DNA of 64,000 nucleotides from Ilumatobacteraceae bacterium (GTDB lineage Bacteria; Actinomycetota; Acidimicrobiia; Acidimicrobiales; Ilumatobacteraceae): contig JAHENF010000097.1 in assembly GCA_024643255.1 (NCBI GenBank), positions 30,798-94,797 on the forward strand. The letters are read 5' to 3'. Shown here one piece after another: positions 31,682 through 41,154 of this stretch. Numbering within the stretch: the stretch's first letter is position 1; every line of letters starts with the position of its first letter. Both the position numbers and the translations under genes were made by a program. The notes beneath the pieces were generated by a model. That model searched no databases. It saw nothing but the letters and a program-made list of their open reading frames with translations, and was not told the DNA's origin.

Positions 31682-32884
31682 ATGAACTCCGGCGACACTG
31701 CATGGGTCCTGATCTCTGCCGCCCTGGTGCTCTTCATGACACCGGGCCTGGCCTTCTTCTACGGCGGCATGGTCCGCTCGAAGAACGTGCTGGGGATGCT
31801 CATGCAGAACTTCTTCGCGATCGGCATCGTGTCGATCCTGTGGGCGATGATCGGTTTCTCGATCGCGTTCGGCGGCACCGGGCCGCTGATCGGCAACACG
31901 GAGTTCGCATGGCTCGCCAACGTGGCGACGCTCGACGGAAACATTCCGGGTCTGGCGTTCGTCGCGTTCCAGATGATGTTCGCGGTGATCACCCCGGCAC
32001 TGATCACCGGAGCGACGGCCGACCGCCTCAAGTTCGGCGCCTACGCCCTCCTCATCGCGATCTGGTCGATCCTCGTCTATGCACCCGTTGCGCGGTGGGT
32101 GTTCAACCCCAACGGCTGGATCTACGAAATGGGTGCCCTCGACTTCGCCGGGGGCGCCGCGATCCACATCAACGCGGGGGTGGCGGCACTCGCCGTCGTC
32201 CTGGTGATCGGCAACCGGCGGGGCCACGGATCGGAACCGATGCCACCGCACAATCTGCCGTTCACCATGCTCGGCACGGGCATCTTGTGGTTCGGGTGGA
32301 TGGGCTTCAACGCCGGTTCGGCGCTCGCGGCCGACGGCGTCGCCGCGCAGGCGGTCGTCAACACCCAGCTCGCGGCGGCAGCAGGGATGCTCGGATGGCT
32401 CCTCGTCGAGCGGATCAAACGAGGCCACGCGACCACCCTGGGCGCGGCGTCCGGTGCGGTCGCCGGGCTGGTCGCGGTCACGCCGTGTGCCGGGTTCGTC
32501 GGAGGGGCATCACCGATGATCATCGGAGCAGTCGCCGGCGCGGGTTGCTTCGCCGCTCTCGGGATCAAGGAACGGATGGACTGGGACGACAGCCTCGACG
32601 TGATCGCCGTCCACCTCGTCGGAGGGATCATCGGCACACTGCTGCTGGGTCTCTTCGCCGACTCTGCGGTGAACGGCGACACCGATGGGCTGTTCTTCGG
32701 CGGTGGCGCGGAGTTGTTGAAGGATCAGTTCGTCGCTGCCGCCGCGGTCGGGGCGTTCTCGTTCACCGTGACCCTCGGGATTGCCGTCGTGATCAGCAAG
32801 ACGATGGGGCTGCGTGTCAGCGAGGACGAGGAACTGCGCGGCCTCGACCAGTCGCAGCATGCCGAGGCGGCCTACTCGGCCTGA
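31682..32884 (+). CDS. amt: Ammonium transporter (second copy)
   Basis: 'WVLISAALVLFMTPGLAFFYGGMVRSKNVLGMLMQNFFAIGIV' Amt signature. Confidence 0.96.
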   Translation: MNSGDTAWVLISAALVLFMTPGLAFFYGGMVRSKNVLGMLMQNFFAIGIVSILWAMIGFSIAFGGTGPLIGNTEFAWLANVATLDGNIPGLAFVAFQMMFAVITPALITGATADRLKFGAYALLIAIWSILVYAPVARWVFNPNGWIYEMGALDFAGGAAIHINAGVAALAVVLVIGNRRGHGSEPMPPHNLPFTMLGTGILWFGWMGFNAGSALAADGVAAQAVVNTQLAAAAGMLGWLLVERIKRGHATTLGAASGAVAGLVAVTPCAGFVGGASPMIIGAVAGAGCFAALGIKERMDWDDSLDVIAVHLVGGIIGTLLLGLFADSAVNGDTDGLFFGGGAELLKDQFVAAAAVGAFSFTVTLGIAVVISKTMGLRVSEDEELRGLDQSQHAEAAYSA

Positions 32885-32961
32885 CCGAGCGATCGGCAGC
32901 GCGACGGCGGCCGTGTGGCTGGCTGTGAAGTGACGGGCGACAGTCGCGTACAGTCGGGCCG

Positions 32962-34167
32962 ATGACCACCGTCGAGTCCCCACCCGAAACGCCCGCCAAG
33001 GCCGGACGATGGACAGCACAGTGGAAGGAGCTGTACGCCGAGGTCATCACGACCGGGCTCTGCACCGGATGCGCCGGATGTGTGGTGACGTGTCCGCACG
33101 ACGTGATCGGCTACGAGCACGAAGAGGGCAAGTACATCCCGTTCCACCTCGAAGAGGAGCTCGGGCTCGACAACTGCGTCCACGGATTCGGCGAAGGCGG
33201 CGGCTGCACTACCTGCACCCGGGCATGTCCCCGTTTCCAGGCGTGGGAGCCATCGGCCGACATGCACCTGTTCGGTCGGGTCCGTGAACCCGACGAGATG
33301 GCCGGCATCTGGCGCCAGCTCTACTTGACCCGGGCGAGCGAGGACATGGTCCACAAGATGGGCCAGGACGGCGGCCTCGTCTCGGCGATGCTGATCTGGC
33401 TGCGCGAGCACGACTACATCGACGCGGCGCTCGTCAGCGGGGTCGAGGACGATGACGCCTGGAAGGCGAAGCCTGCGGTCGTGGCCACCAAGGAGGAGAT
33501 CCTGGCCACCGCCGGCAGCCGCTACACGTATTGCGCAAACCCCCTGGCGCTCCCGGAAGCGAAGGAGAAGGGCTACGAACGCCTCGCGCTCGTCGGCATG
33601 GGATGCCAGACGTCGTCGCCGCCCACCATGTGGGACCGCAAGGCGGGCAAGGTGTCGAAGCCGTTCCTGTTCAACATCGGCCTGCTCTGTTCGAAGACAT
33701 TCGACGACGCGATCTTCACCGAACTGTTCGAGGCCAAGTACGGCCTCAAGAAGCAGGACATGGTGAAGATGAACATCAAGGGCGTCTTCCAGATCTGGAT
33801 GAAGGACGGCTCGTATCACGAGATCGACCTGAAGGAATGCCACGGCTGGACCCGCAAGGGCTGCACACACTGTCCCGACTTCGCCGCCGAGCACGCCGAC
33901 GTGTCGACCGGTGGCATCGGCGAGGACAACGACTGGACGCTCACGATCGTGCGCACCGAACTCGGCGAGGAGGTCATCGAGCGGATGATCGCCGACGGTT
34001 CGATCATCGCCAGGCCCGCCCAGACCGACGAGACAGCGATGCGCCTGCTGCGCCTGCTGTCGATCGTCAGCCGCCGACGCTGGCCGAACGACGCCGACCC
34101 TGCGCCGGCCGTCGGCGTGCCACCACCAAAGAAGAAGGCCGCTGCGCCGGCACCGACACCCGCCTGA
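32962..34167 (+). CDS. Coenzyme F420 hydrogenase/dehydrogenase beta subunit (FrhB)-like protein with ferredoxin-like N-terminus
   Basis: 'CTGCAGCVVTCPHDVIG...CTTCTRACPRF' Fe-S motifs, 'MGQDGGLVSAMLIWL', 'CHGWTRKGCTHCPDFAAEHADVSTGGIG'. Confidence 0.88.
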   Translation: MTTVESPPETPAKAGRWTAQWKELYAEVITTGLCTGCAGCVVTCPHDVIGYEHEEGKYIPFHLEEELGLDNCVHGFGEGGGCTTCTRACPRFQAWEPSADMHLFGRVREPDEMAGIWRQLYLTRASEDMVHKMGQDGGLVSAMLIWLREHDYIDAALVSGVEDDDAWKAKPAVVATKEEILATAGSRYTYCANPLALPEAKEKGYERLALVGMGCQTSSPPTMWDRKAGKVSKPFLFNIGLLCSKTFDDAIFTELFEAKYGLKKQDMVKMNIKGVFQIWMKDGSYHEIDLKECHGWTRKGCTHCPDFAAEHADVSTGGIGEDNDWTLTIVRTELGEEVIERMIADGSIIARPAQTDETAMRLLRLLSIVSRRRWPNDADPAPAVGVPPPKKKAAAPAPTPA

Positions 34168-34223
34168 GGCCCACCGTCATCCCGCAGCCGTCACACGGTG
34201 CCGGGTCAAACGTGACGTTGCTC

Positions 34224-34241
34224 GACGGCGCAGGCGCCGTC
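34224..34241. terminator. Hairpin between convergent genes
   Basis: GACGGCGcagGCGCCGTC-like inverted repeat, no T-tract. Confidence 0.4.
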
Positions 34242-34245
34242 GGGC

Positions 34246-34524
34246 TCAGCGGCAGGCGGCGAGATCGGCTTCGAACTTGGCGAGCTGTTCGTCGGCGGCC
34301 TTCGCCTTTTCGGCATTGCCCCCGACCGAATCGGCACCAAGCGTGTCGAGGTCGTAGTTGTCGATCACGTCGAGCATGCACTTCTGCATCTCGGGCTTGC
34401 CGGCGGTCTCGGTCTCCACGAGGTCCTTCGCGACTCGGGTGGGGCTCGGATCAGACGTGCATGCCGACAGTGCGAGCATGCCGACGAGAGCAACCGTGGC
34501 GAGCGAACGGAGAGAGGTCTTCAC
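34246..34524 (-). CDS. Small putative lipoprotein
   Basis: 92 aa; 'MKTSLRSLATVALVGMLALSACTSD' lipobox. Confidence 0.75.
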   Translation of the reverse strand: MKTSLRSLATVALVGMLALSACTSDPSPTRVAKDLVETETAGKPEMQKCMLDVIDNYDLDTLGADSVGGNAEKAKAADEQLAKFEADLAACR

Positions 34525-35219
34525 AGCGACTCAAGGCTACTGAGCACGACGGCGCGATGGAACACGGCGTCGAGCATCGATTCGGTGAGTCGTTTGGTGA
34601 ACGTGTTCTGCTGGCTCGGGTGGAACGAGCAGATCAGCACCGGGCCACCGCTGACCTGCACCTCCACACCATGACCGAACTTGGGCCGTGGTCTGACACC
34701 GAAGTGCGCGCAGGCCGCGGCGAAACCGAACTGACCGAGACACACGACCACGCGGGCATTGGTCAAGGCGGCGAACTCGCGTTGCAGGAAGGGGGCGCAC
34801 GCGTCGCGCTCGTCGGGGAGCGGCTTGTTCGCCGGCGGCGCGCACTTCACCGCCGCGGTCACCCACGCGTCGGTCAGTCGGAGTCCGTCGTCGACCGACA
34901 CCGACTCCGGCTGATTCGCCAGGCCGGCTCGATGCATCGCCCGGAACAGCCAGTCGCCGCTGCGATCGCCGGTGAACACGCGTCCGGTCCGGTTGGCGCC
35001 GTGCGCCGCCGGGGCCAGCCCGAGCACCACGATGCTCGCGTCCGGGTCGCCGAACCCGGGGATCGGCCTCCCCCAGTACGTGTCGTCGCGATAGGCCGCC
35101 CGCTTGTCGAGCGCAACCTGCTCCCGCCATTCGACGAGGCGCGGGCAGGCCCGACACTCGACCACGTCGCATTCGAGCCTGGCAAGCGGAGTCACGGCCC
35201 TCGACAGTAGGTTGGACAC
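34521..35219 (-). CDS. Uracil-DNA glycosylase (type 5 family)
   Basis: 'CRACPRLVEWREQVALDKRAAYRDDTYWGRPIPGFGDPDASIVVLGLAPAAHGANRTGRVFTGDRSGDWL', 'SFHPSQQNTFT'; GTG start 35219. Confidence 0.92.
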   Translation of the reverse strand: MSNLLSRAVTPLARLECDVVECRACPRLVEWREQVALDKRAAYRDDTYWGRPIPGFGDPDASIVVLGLAPAAHGANRTGRVFTGDRSGDWLFRAMHRAGLANQPESVSVDDGLRLTDAWVTAAVKCAPPANKPLPDERDACAPFLQREFAALTNARVVVCLGQFGFAAACAHFGVRPRPKFGHGVEVQVSGGPVLICSFHPSQQNTFTKRLTESMLDAVFHRAVVLSSLESL

Positions 35220-35224
35220 ACTCC

Positions 35225-35914
35225 ATGGCCACCACGAAGCGACCCTCTCCCCCACGCCCGGCGCCCAAGAAGTCGGCGAGTGCCCACCCGCCGTTCACGA
35301 CGGTTCTGCTCGTGCGACACGGGCAGACACCGACCACCGGCAAGGTGCTCCCCGGCCGGGCCAAGGGGCTGCATCTCGCCGACGAGGGCAGACGACAAGC
35401 CGACATCGCGGCCGCTCGCATCGCCGAGTTGAAACGCGTCGACGCCGTCTACAGTTCGCCGCTCGAGCGAGCGAAGGAGACCGCCGCACCGATCTCGGCC
35501 GCCCGCGGTCTGCGAACCCAGGTCGATCGCGGGTTGCTCGAATGCGACTTCGGCGACTGGACCGGCGCCGAACTGAAGAAGCTCATGAAGCTGCCCGAGT
35601 GGCAGACCGTGCAACGGGCACCGTCGATGTTCCGGTTCCCGAACGGCGAGAGCTTCACCGAGATGCAGACCCGGATGGTGTCCGCACTCGACCGCCTGCG
35701 CGCCGCTCACCCCGGTGGCACCATCGTGTGCGTCTCGCACGCCGACACGATCAAAGCCGCCGTCGCCCACGCCCTGGGCACCCACATCGACCTCTTCCAG
35801 CGCATCGTGATCAGCCCCGCCTCGGTCACGGCAATCACCTGGGGGCCGGGCGGTCCCGCGGTGCTCGCCGTCAACTCCACCGGCCGACCGCTGACCGATC
35901 TGCAACCGTCCTGA
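35225..35914 (+). CDS. Histidine phosphatase family protein (MSMEG_4193-type)
   Basis: 'TTVLLVRHGQTPTTGKVLPGR', 'SHADTIKAAVAHALG'. Confidence 0.9.
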   Translation: MATTKRPSPPRPAPKKSASAHPPFTTVLLVRHGQTPTTGKVLPGRAKGLHLADEGRRQADIAAARIAELKRVDAVYSSPLERAKETAAPISAARGLRTQVDRGLLECDFGDWTGAELKKLMKLPEWQTVQRAPSMFRFPNGESFTEMQTRMVSALDRLRAAHPGGTIVCVSHADTIKAAVAHALGTHIDLFQRIVISPASVTAITWGPGGPAVLAVNSTGRPLTDLQPS

Positions 35915-35916
35915 CC

Positions 35917-36420
35917 ATGAGCATTTTCTTCGAGTTCGACGAGGTGGCCGCATTCACGGTCGGCACGATCGGCCGACCGGGTGAGCGCACGTTCCTCCTG
36001 CAGGCGCGGGCGGACGAGCAGCGGGTCACGGTCAAGTGCGAGAAGCAGCAGACCGTGGCCATCGTGCAGTACCTGCGCAAGGTGCTCGCCGACCTCCCTC
36101 CGGCGGAGGATCGTCCGATGCCCGGAGCGCTCGAGCTACGCGATCCACTCGATGCAGCATTCGTCCTCGGACCGATCGGACTCGGCTACGACCGGGCGAG
36201 CGATCGGGTCCTGATCCAGCTCGAAGAGATCGGCGAGGTCGACGACGAGGGCGAGCCACTCGACGACGATCGTGGACACGTGCGCCTCTATCTGAGCAGA
36301 GGCCAGGCCGCCGCCTTCTGTGATCATGCCGACGGCATCGTCGAGGCGGGGAGACCTCCGTGCCAGTGGTGCAACCTTCCGATCGACCCCGACGGCCACG
36401 TCTGTCCCCGGATGAACTGA
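35917..36420 (+). CDS. DUF3090 family protein
   Basis: 'FTVGTIGRPGERTFLLQARADEQRVTVKCEKQQTVAI...GRPPCQWCNLPIDPDGHVCPRMN'. Confidence 0.9.
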   Translation: MSIFFEFDEVAAFTVGTIGRPGERTFLLQARADEQRVTVKCEKQQTVAIVQYLRKVLADLPPAEDRPMPGALELRDPLDAAFVLGPIGLGYDRASDRVLIQLEEIGEVDDEGEPLDDDRGHVRLYLSRGQAAAFCDHADGIVEAGRPPCQWCNLPIDPDGHVCPRMN

Positions 36421-36426
36421 CCGATC

Positions 36427-37257
36427 GTGGCCACGACCGAGCCTGACGACATCGACTCGTTCGACGACGACTTCGACGACGAAGATTTCGAGGACGAGGA
36501 TCTCGACGACGAGAACACACGCGGTGTCGAGCTGCGCGTGGACCACATCGACGACCCGATCGCCCATCTGCTGCGCGGCGACATCGAGGTCGAAGGCCGG
36601 ATGCCGTACAGCAGCAATGCGACCTTCCTCGTCCACGTCACGCACGACGGCAAGAGCCACCCGGCCATCTACAAGCCGACGCGTGGTGAGCGTCCCCTGT
36701 GGGACTTCGAACCCGGGCTGCATCGGCGCGAGGTGGCGACGTATCTCCTGAGCGAACACCTCCGCCTGCACGTCGTTCCGCCGACGGTGTTGCGCGACGG
36801 CCCGCTCGGTGAGGGCTCGGTCCAGTGGTTCGTCACGGCCGACCACAGCCAGCACTACTTCACCATCCACGAGGCTCACCCGGAGTTGCACGACGAACTC
36901 CGGTCGATGGCGCTGCTCGACATCCTCGCCAACAACACCGATCGCAAGAGTGGCCATGTGCTCCTGATCCCCGCCCGCGAGGGGCGCCCCGCGTCGGTGT
37001 GGGGCATCGACAATGGCCTGTGCTTCGCCGCCGACTACAAGCTGCGAACCGTGATCTGGGAGTTCGGTGACGAACCGATCGACGACGTTCTGCTCGAGCG
37101 GGTCGGTCGGCTGTGCGAGGGTGTGCCCTTGGAGATCGCCGCACTGTTGGCCGACGACGAGGTCGAGGCGCTGCAGGGACGCGCCGCGTGGTGCGTCACA
37201 CACCGTCGGTTCCCGACGGACCCGAGCGGTCGTCGCTATCCGTGGCCGTTGGTCTGA
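36427..37257 (+). CDS. SCO1664 family protein (kinase-like fold)
   Basis: 'PYSSNATFLVHVTHDGKSHPAIYKPTRGERPLWDFEPGLHRREVATYLLSE', 'DNTDRKSGH'-like 'NNTDRKSGHVLL'; GTG start; acidic N-terminus. Confidence 0.9.
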   Translation: MATTEPDDIDSFDDDFDDEDFEDEDLDDENTRGVELRVDHIDDPIAHLLRGDIEVEGRMPYSSNATFLVHVTHDGKSHPAIYKPTRGERPLWDFEPGLHRREVATYLLSEHLRLHVVPPTVLRDGPLGEGSVQWFVTADHSQHYFTIHEAHPELHDELRSMALLDILANNTDRKSGHVLLIPAREGRPASVWGIDNGLCFAADYKLRTVIWEFGDEPIDDVLLERVGRLCEGVPLEIAALLADDEVEALQGRAAWCVTHRRFPTDPSGRRYPWPLV

Positions 37258-37259
37258 GG

Positions 37260-38255
37260 ATGGACGACCACGCCGAGGATTCGAGGCTCGACGAGCTGAT
37301 TCATCGGGCTGACCTCGACGAGCTCGTCCGTCTGATCGACGACCGATGCGCCGCGCGCGACTGGGACGGCGTGCTGCGAATTCGCGATCGTTGCCGGCAC
37401 GCGGTGGCGACCGGGCGTCAGCTGTGGCCGGCGGCGACGCTCTCCGAGTTCAGGCTGGCACTGCTCGCCGGCGCGACCTTCGTCGCCGCGGTCCTCGACG
37501 AGTCCGACGGGTTGTCGGGACGATTCACCATCGGCCCGCTCACCGAAGTCGCCGCGCAGCACCACACGTGGGACGATCTCGCCCCGGTGCTCGATCGAGG
37601 ACCACGGGCAGCGTTCGTCGCGCACGAGCGTGTGCTGCGCGGTGATGTGATCGACGACGACGATCTCCCGGCCGTGCTCGATTTGCCACTCGCGCTCCAG
37701 TCCTGGGAGCCGGACTACGCGCTGGCGACCTACACCGATGAGGGGGCCGAGTTCCCGATGCCATCGCTTCCGGAGCGGTGGTACGACGTCGAGCCGGTTC
37801 CGGACGAGATACTCGACGACGACGTCGAGTACGCCGTGCAACAGCTCGTGGAGCCGTGGACGACCAGCTCGAACGGTCAGGTCGACGTCGTGTGCGTCGA
37901 CGGTGATGTCGCCGGGGCGCTCGGCGCCCTGGGCCTCCGCCGCGCTCGCGTGGTCGATCTCGAGCCCGCCACCGCCATCGCGTGGCTCGCGTGGGCGGGG
38001 GCAAGCGGTGGGGCTCACGGTCGACGGCGTGGTGCTGCGGCGGGGAGATTCGGCGCCTGGTGGACACTGGCAGCGCTGGGCGATCTGACCGACGAGTGGC
38101 CGATCGATCCCGATGAACTCGGTGCGCTGGCGAACGAGCTTCGCTGGTACCGCTGGGATGCGCACGAGCCCGCGATGGGCTGGAATCTTCAGATCGCCGT
38201 CGAGGACCCGGGCGAGTCCGTCTCCTGGGCGATCCTCGCCCGCGACGCCACCTGA
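37260..38255 (+). CDS. Hypothetical protein
   Basis: Uninterrupted 331 aa ORF, coding-like; overlaps nothing on its strand. Confidence 0.75.
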   Translation: MDDHAEDSRLDELIHRADLDELVRLIDDRCAARDWDGVLRIRDRCRHAVATGRQLWPAATLSEFRLALLAGATFVAAVLDESDGLSGRFTIGPLTEVAAQHHTWDDLAPVLDRGPRAAFVAHERVLRGDVIDDDDLPAVLDLPLALQSWEPDYALATYTDEGAEFPMPSLPERWYDVEPVPDEILDDDVEYAVQQLVEPWTTSSNGQVDVVCVDGDVAGALGALGLRRARVVDLEPATAIAWLAWAGASGGAHGRRRGAAAGRFGAWWTLAALGDLTDEWPIDPDELGALANELRWYRWDAHEPAMGWNLQIAVEDPGESVSWAILARDAT

Positions 38256-38282
38256 AAACCCCAAGCACGCCCTGAAAACCCC

Positions 38283-38331
38283 GAAATTCGGAGCCGATGT
38301 TGCGCCCAGCGCAACATTCGCTCCGAATTTC
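38283..38331. repeat. 49-bp palindromic element, copy C
   Basis: GAAATTCGGAGCCGATGTTGCGCCCAGCGCAACATTCGCTCCGAATTTC; 21/23 paired arms with 3-nt loop; between convergent genes. Confidence 0.88.
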
Positions 38332-38371
38332 GGATTGAGAACGATCTCGGGTTCGGGGTGGAGGGGTGCGG

Positions 38372-39340
38372 TCAGCCGCGGGCGGCGAGTGCTTCGAGCA
38401 ACTGCGGCAGGACCTTGTGCACGTCACCGACGATGCCGAGGTCGGCGACACCGAAGATCGGCGCCTCCTTGTCCTTGTTGATCGCGATGATGTTCTTCGA
38501 GCCCTTCATGCCCACCATGTGCTGGGTCGCACCGGAGATGCCGGCAGCGATGTAGACCGTCGGCTTGACGACCTTGCCGGTCTGGCCGACCTGGTAGCTG
38601 TAGGGAACCCAGCCGGCGTCGACGATCGCGCGGGACGCACCCGGCGCACCGTGCAGTGCCTTGGCCAGCGATTCGATCATCGCGTACTTGTCGGCCTCGC
38701 CGAGACCACGGCCACCGGCGACCACGACCGCTGCTTCATCGAGCTTGGGACCCGAGGTCTCCTCGACGTGCACGGCCGTCACGGTCGCACCTGCGGCCGA
38801 ACCCAGATCGGGAACGGGAGCGGCCACGACCTCACCGGCAGCACCGGCGCCGGGTTCGGCGACGAAGCTCTTCGGACGGAAGGCAGCGAGGAATGGACGC
38901 TCGCCCGTGAACGTCGAGTTGACGAGCTTGGATCCGCCGAACACCGGCGTCTGCACCGTGACGGCATCGCCTTCGACGGTGATGCTCGTCGAGTTGGTCA
39001 GCACGGTGCGATCGAGCTTGACCGACAGCCGCGCCATCACGTCGCGCCCTTCGTAGCTCTGCGGGAACATGATCAAGTCGGGCGAGTCGCCGCCGTTGAT
39101 CACGGCCTGCATCGCGGCCGAGACGGCCACGCCGGGCAGGGCCCCGCCGAGATCGCCCGTTGCGTAGACCTTGGCTGCGCCGTGGTCGCCGAGCGCTGCG
39201 GCCACCGCAGCGCCATCACCGGCGATGAAGGCCGAGACGTTGCCGCCGAGGCTGCGGGCCTTGGTGAGCAGTTCGAGCGTGCCCGTCGTCGGCGCGCCGT
39301 CGGCGGCCTGTGCGAACACCCAGATGTTGTCGATTCCCAT
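38372..39340 (-). CDS. etfA: Electron transfer flavoprotein alpha subunit
   Basis: '[73 protein letters not shown]'. Confidence 0.96.
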   Translation of the reverse strand: MGIDNIWVFAQAADGAPTTGTLELLTKARSLGGNVSAFIAGDGAAVAAALGDHGAAKVYATGDLGGALPGVAVSAAMQAVINGGDSPDLIMFPQSYEGRDVMARLSVKLDRTVLTNSTSITVEGDAVTVQTPVFGGSKLVNSTFTGERPFLAAFRPKSFVAEPGAGAAGEVVAAPVPDLGSAAGATVTAVHVEETSGPKLDEAAVVVAGGRGLGEADKYAMIESLAKALHGAPGASRAIVDAGWVPYSYQVGQTGKVVKPTVYIAAGISGATQHMVGMKGSKNIIAINKDKEAPIFGVADLGIVGDVHKVLPQLLEALAARG

Positions 39341-39351
39341 GATCGGTCTCC

Positions 39352-40119
39352 TCAGATGACTTTCAGGTTGTCGAGGAACTCGACGATCTTGTTGAACGAT
39401 TCGCCATCGTCTTCGATGACCTCGCCGGCCTCGCGAGCCGGAGCATCCTCGACGGACGTGATCTGCTGCGCCCACGAGACGGACTCGACGCCGAGGTCGG
39501 CAGCCGTGACGGTGTCGACCGGCTTCGACTTCGCGGCCATGATGCCCTTGAAGCTCGGGTAGCGGGGCTCGACGACGCCGGCGGTCACCGACACGACGGC
39601 GGGAAGCGGGCACGTGACCTCGTCGTAGCCGGCCTCGGTCTGGCGATCGACCTTCAGCGTGCCGTCGGCGATCTCGACCGTCTTGGCGAACGTGATCGAC
39701 GGGAGCCCGAGGACCTCGGCGAGCTGCTCGGGCACCGTGCCGGTGTAGCCGTCGGACGACTCGGTGCCCGCGATGATCAGATCGACATCGCCGAGCCGCT
39801 TCGTGGCGGCCGCGAGCACCTTGGCGGTGGTCAGCGCATCGGCGCCGGCGAGCGACGGATCGCTCACGAGCACCGCTTTGGCTGCACCCATCGCGAGGGC
39901 GGTGCGCAGGCCCGATACTTCGTCGTTCGGGGCCATCGACACGAGGCTGACCTCGCCGCCGCCGGCCGCCGTGACGAGCTGCAACGCCATCTCGACGCCG
40001 TAACTGTCGGACTCGTCGAGGATGAGTTTGCCGTCACGCTTGAGCGTGTTGGTGGAGGGATCCAGCTCGCCCGGCAGGGCCGGGTCCGGGATCTGCTTGA
40101 CGCAGACGATCACGTTCAT
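39352..40119 (-). CDS. etfB: Electron transfer flavoprotein beta subunit
   Basis: '[13 protein letters not shown]...[14 protein letters not shown]', '[23 protein letters not shown]'. Confidence 0.96.
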   Translation of the reverse strand: MNVIVCVKQIPDPALPGELDPSTNTLKRDGKLILDESDSYGVEMALQLVTAAGGGEVSLVSMAPNDEVSGLRTALAMGAAKAVLVSDPSLAGADALTTAKVLAAATKRLGDVDLIIAGTESSDGYTGTVPEQLAEVLGLPSITFAKTVEIADGTLKVDRQTEAGYDEVTCPLPAVVSVTAGVVEPRYPSFKGIMAAKSKPVDTVTAADLGVESVSWAQQITSVEDAPAREAGEVIEDDGESFNKIVEFLDNLKVI

Positions 40120-40215
40120 AAGGCTCTCCAAGTTACCGGTGAGTCAAGTTCGACCCAAACTCGTGCGAGCGGTCTCACAGCGAGCATCCCGCTGTCTGCG
40201 TTACCGTCACAGTCC

Positions 40216-41154
40216 TTGAAGGTCCTGCTCGTCGTCAACTCGTTCGCATCGTCGGTCACGGCTCGCAACACCGTGATCGTGCATCGGCGGCTCAGCCGCG
40301 ATCACGACGTCGAGATGGTCGAGACCAACCGGCGCGGGCACGCCACCAGGTTCGCTCACGATGCCGTGCGGCGCGGGGTCGATGTCGTGATCGGTTTCGG
40401 CGGCGATGGGACGCTCAACGAGGTCGCGACCGGCATCGCCGGCTCGGACACCGCGCTCGGTGTGCTCCCGGGGGGATCGACGAACGTCTTCGCACGCACC
40501 CTCGGGATGCCGAACGACCCGGTCGAGGCCGTCGAGTTCCTCGCCAACGGCATCGATGCGGCCGACTTCCGTTCGATCGGACTGGGCCAGGTCAATGGCC
40601 GCTACTTCTGCTTCCACACCGGGATCGGTTTCGATGCCGCGGTCGTCGAGCGGGTCGAGAAGCGGGGATCGCTGAAACGGTGGCTCGGGCATCCCCTGTT
40701 CATCTGGGCGGGGCTCACCACATGGCTGACGGGCTACGACCGCCGGCGGCCGCACTTCAGGGTGATCGAGGACGACGACATCGTCGACGGCTACTTCACG
40801 ATCGTGCTGAACACCAGCCCGTACACGTACCTCGGCAATCGGCCGCTCGACCTCTCACCCGCCGCCACGCTCGACCGCGGCCTCGTCGCGATCACGTTCA
40901 CGAAGATGACGTCCGTGGCGATCCTGTCGTCGTTGACCGGGGCGCTGCGAGGGGGCGGCGTGAAGCCGTCGGCACATCTCGACGTCCGCGAGGACGTCGC
41001 ACAACTGATCATCGAGAACGAGGTGCCGTTTCCGTACCAGGTCGACGGCGACGCGCTCGGGTCGACCACCCGCCTCGAGTTCGTTCATGTCCCCGACGCC
41101 GTGAAGCTGGTCGTGCCGCTCAGCGAGCCGGCCACGACGCCCACGCCGGGCTGA
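40216..41154 (+). CDS. Diacylglycerol kinase-family lipid kinase
   Basis: 'VVIGFGGDGTLNEVATGIAGSDTALGVLPGGSTNVFARTLGMP' GGDGT motif; TTG start. Confidence 0.92.
   Translation: MKVLLVVNSFASSVTARNTVIVHRRLSRDHDVEMVETNRRGHATRFAHDAVRRGVDVVIGFGGDGTLNEVATGIAGSDTALGVLPGGSTNVFARTLGMPNDPVEAVEFLANGIDAADFRSIGLGQVNGRYFCFHTGIGFDAAVVERVEKRGSLKRWLGHPLFIWAGLTTWLTGYDRRRPHFRVIEDDDIVDGYFTIVLNTSPYTYLGNRPLDLSPAATLDRGLVAITFTKMTSVAILSSLTGALRGGGVKPSAHLDVREDVAQLIIENEVPFPYQVDGDALGSTTRLEFVHVPDAVKLVVPLSEPATTPTPG

Noticed and set aside
36436-36525. Acidic GA(C/T)GA repeat run as a nucleotide repeat
   Set aside because: Explained by Asp/Glu-rich coding sequence at the N-terminus of the SCO1664-family protein.
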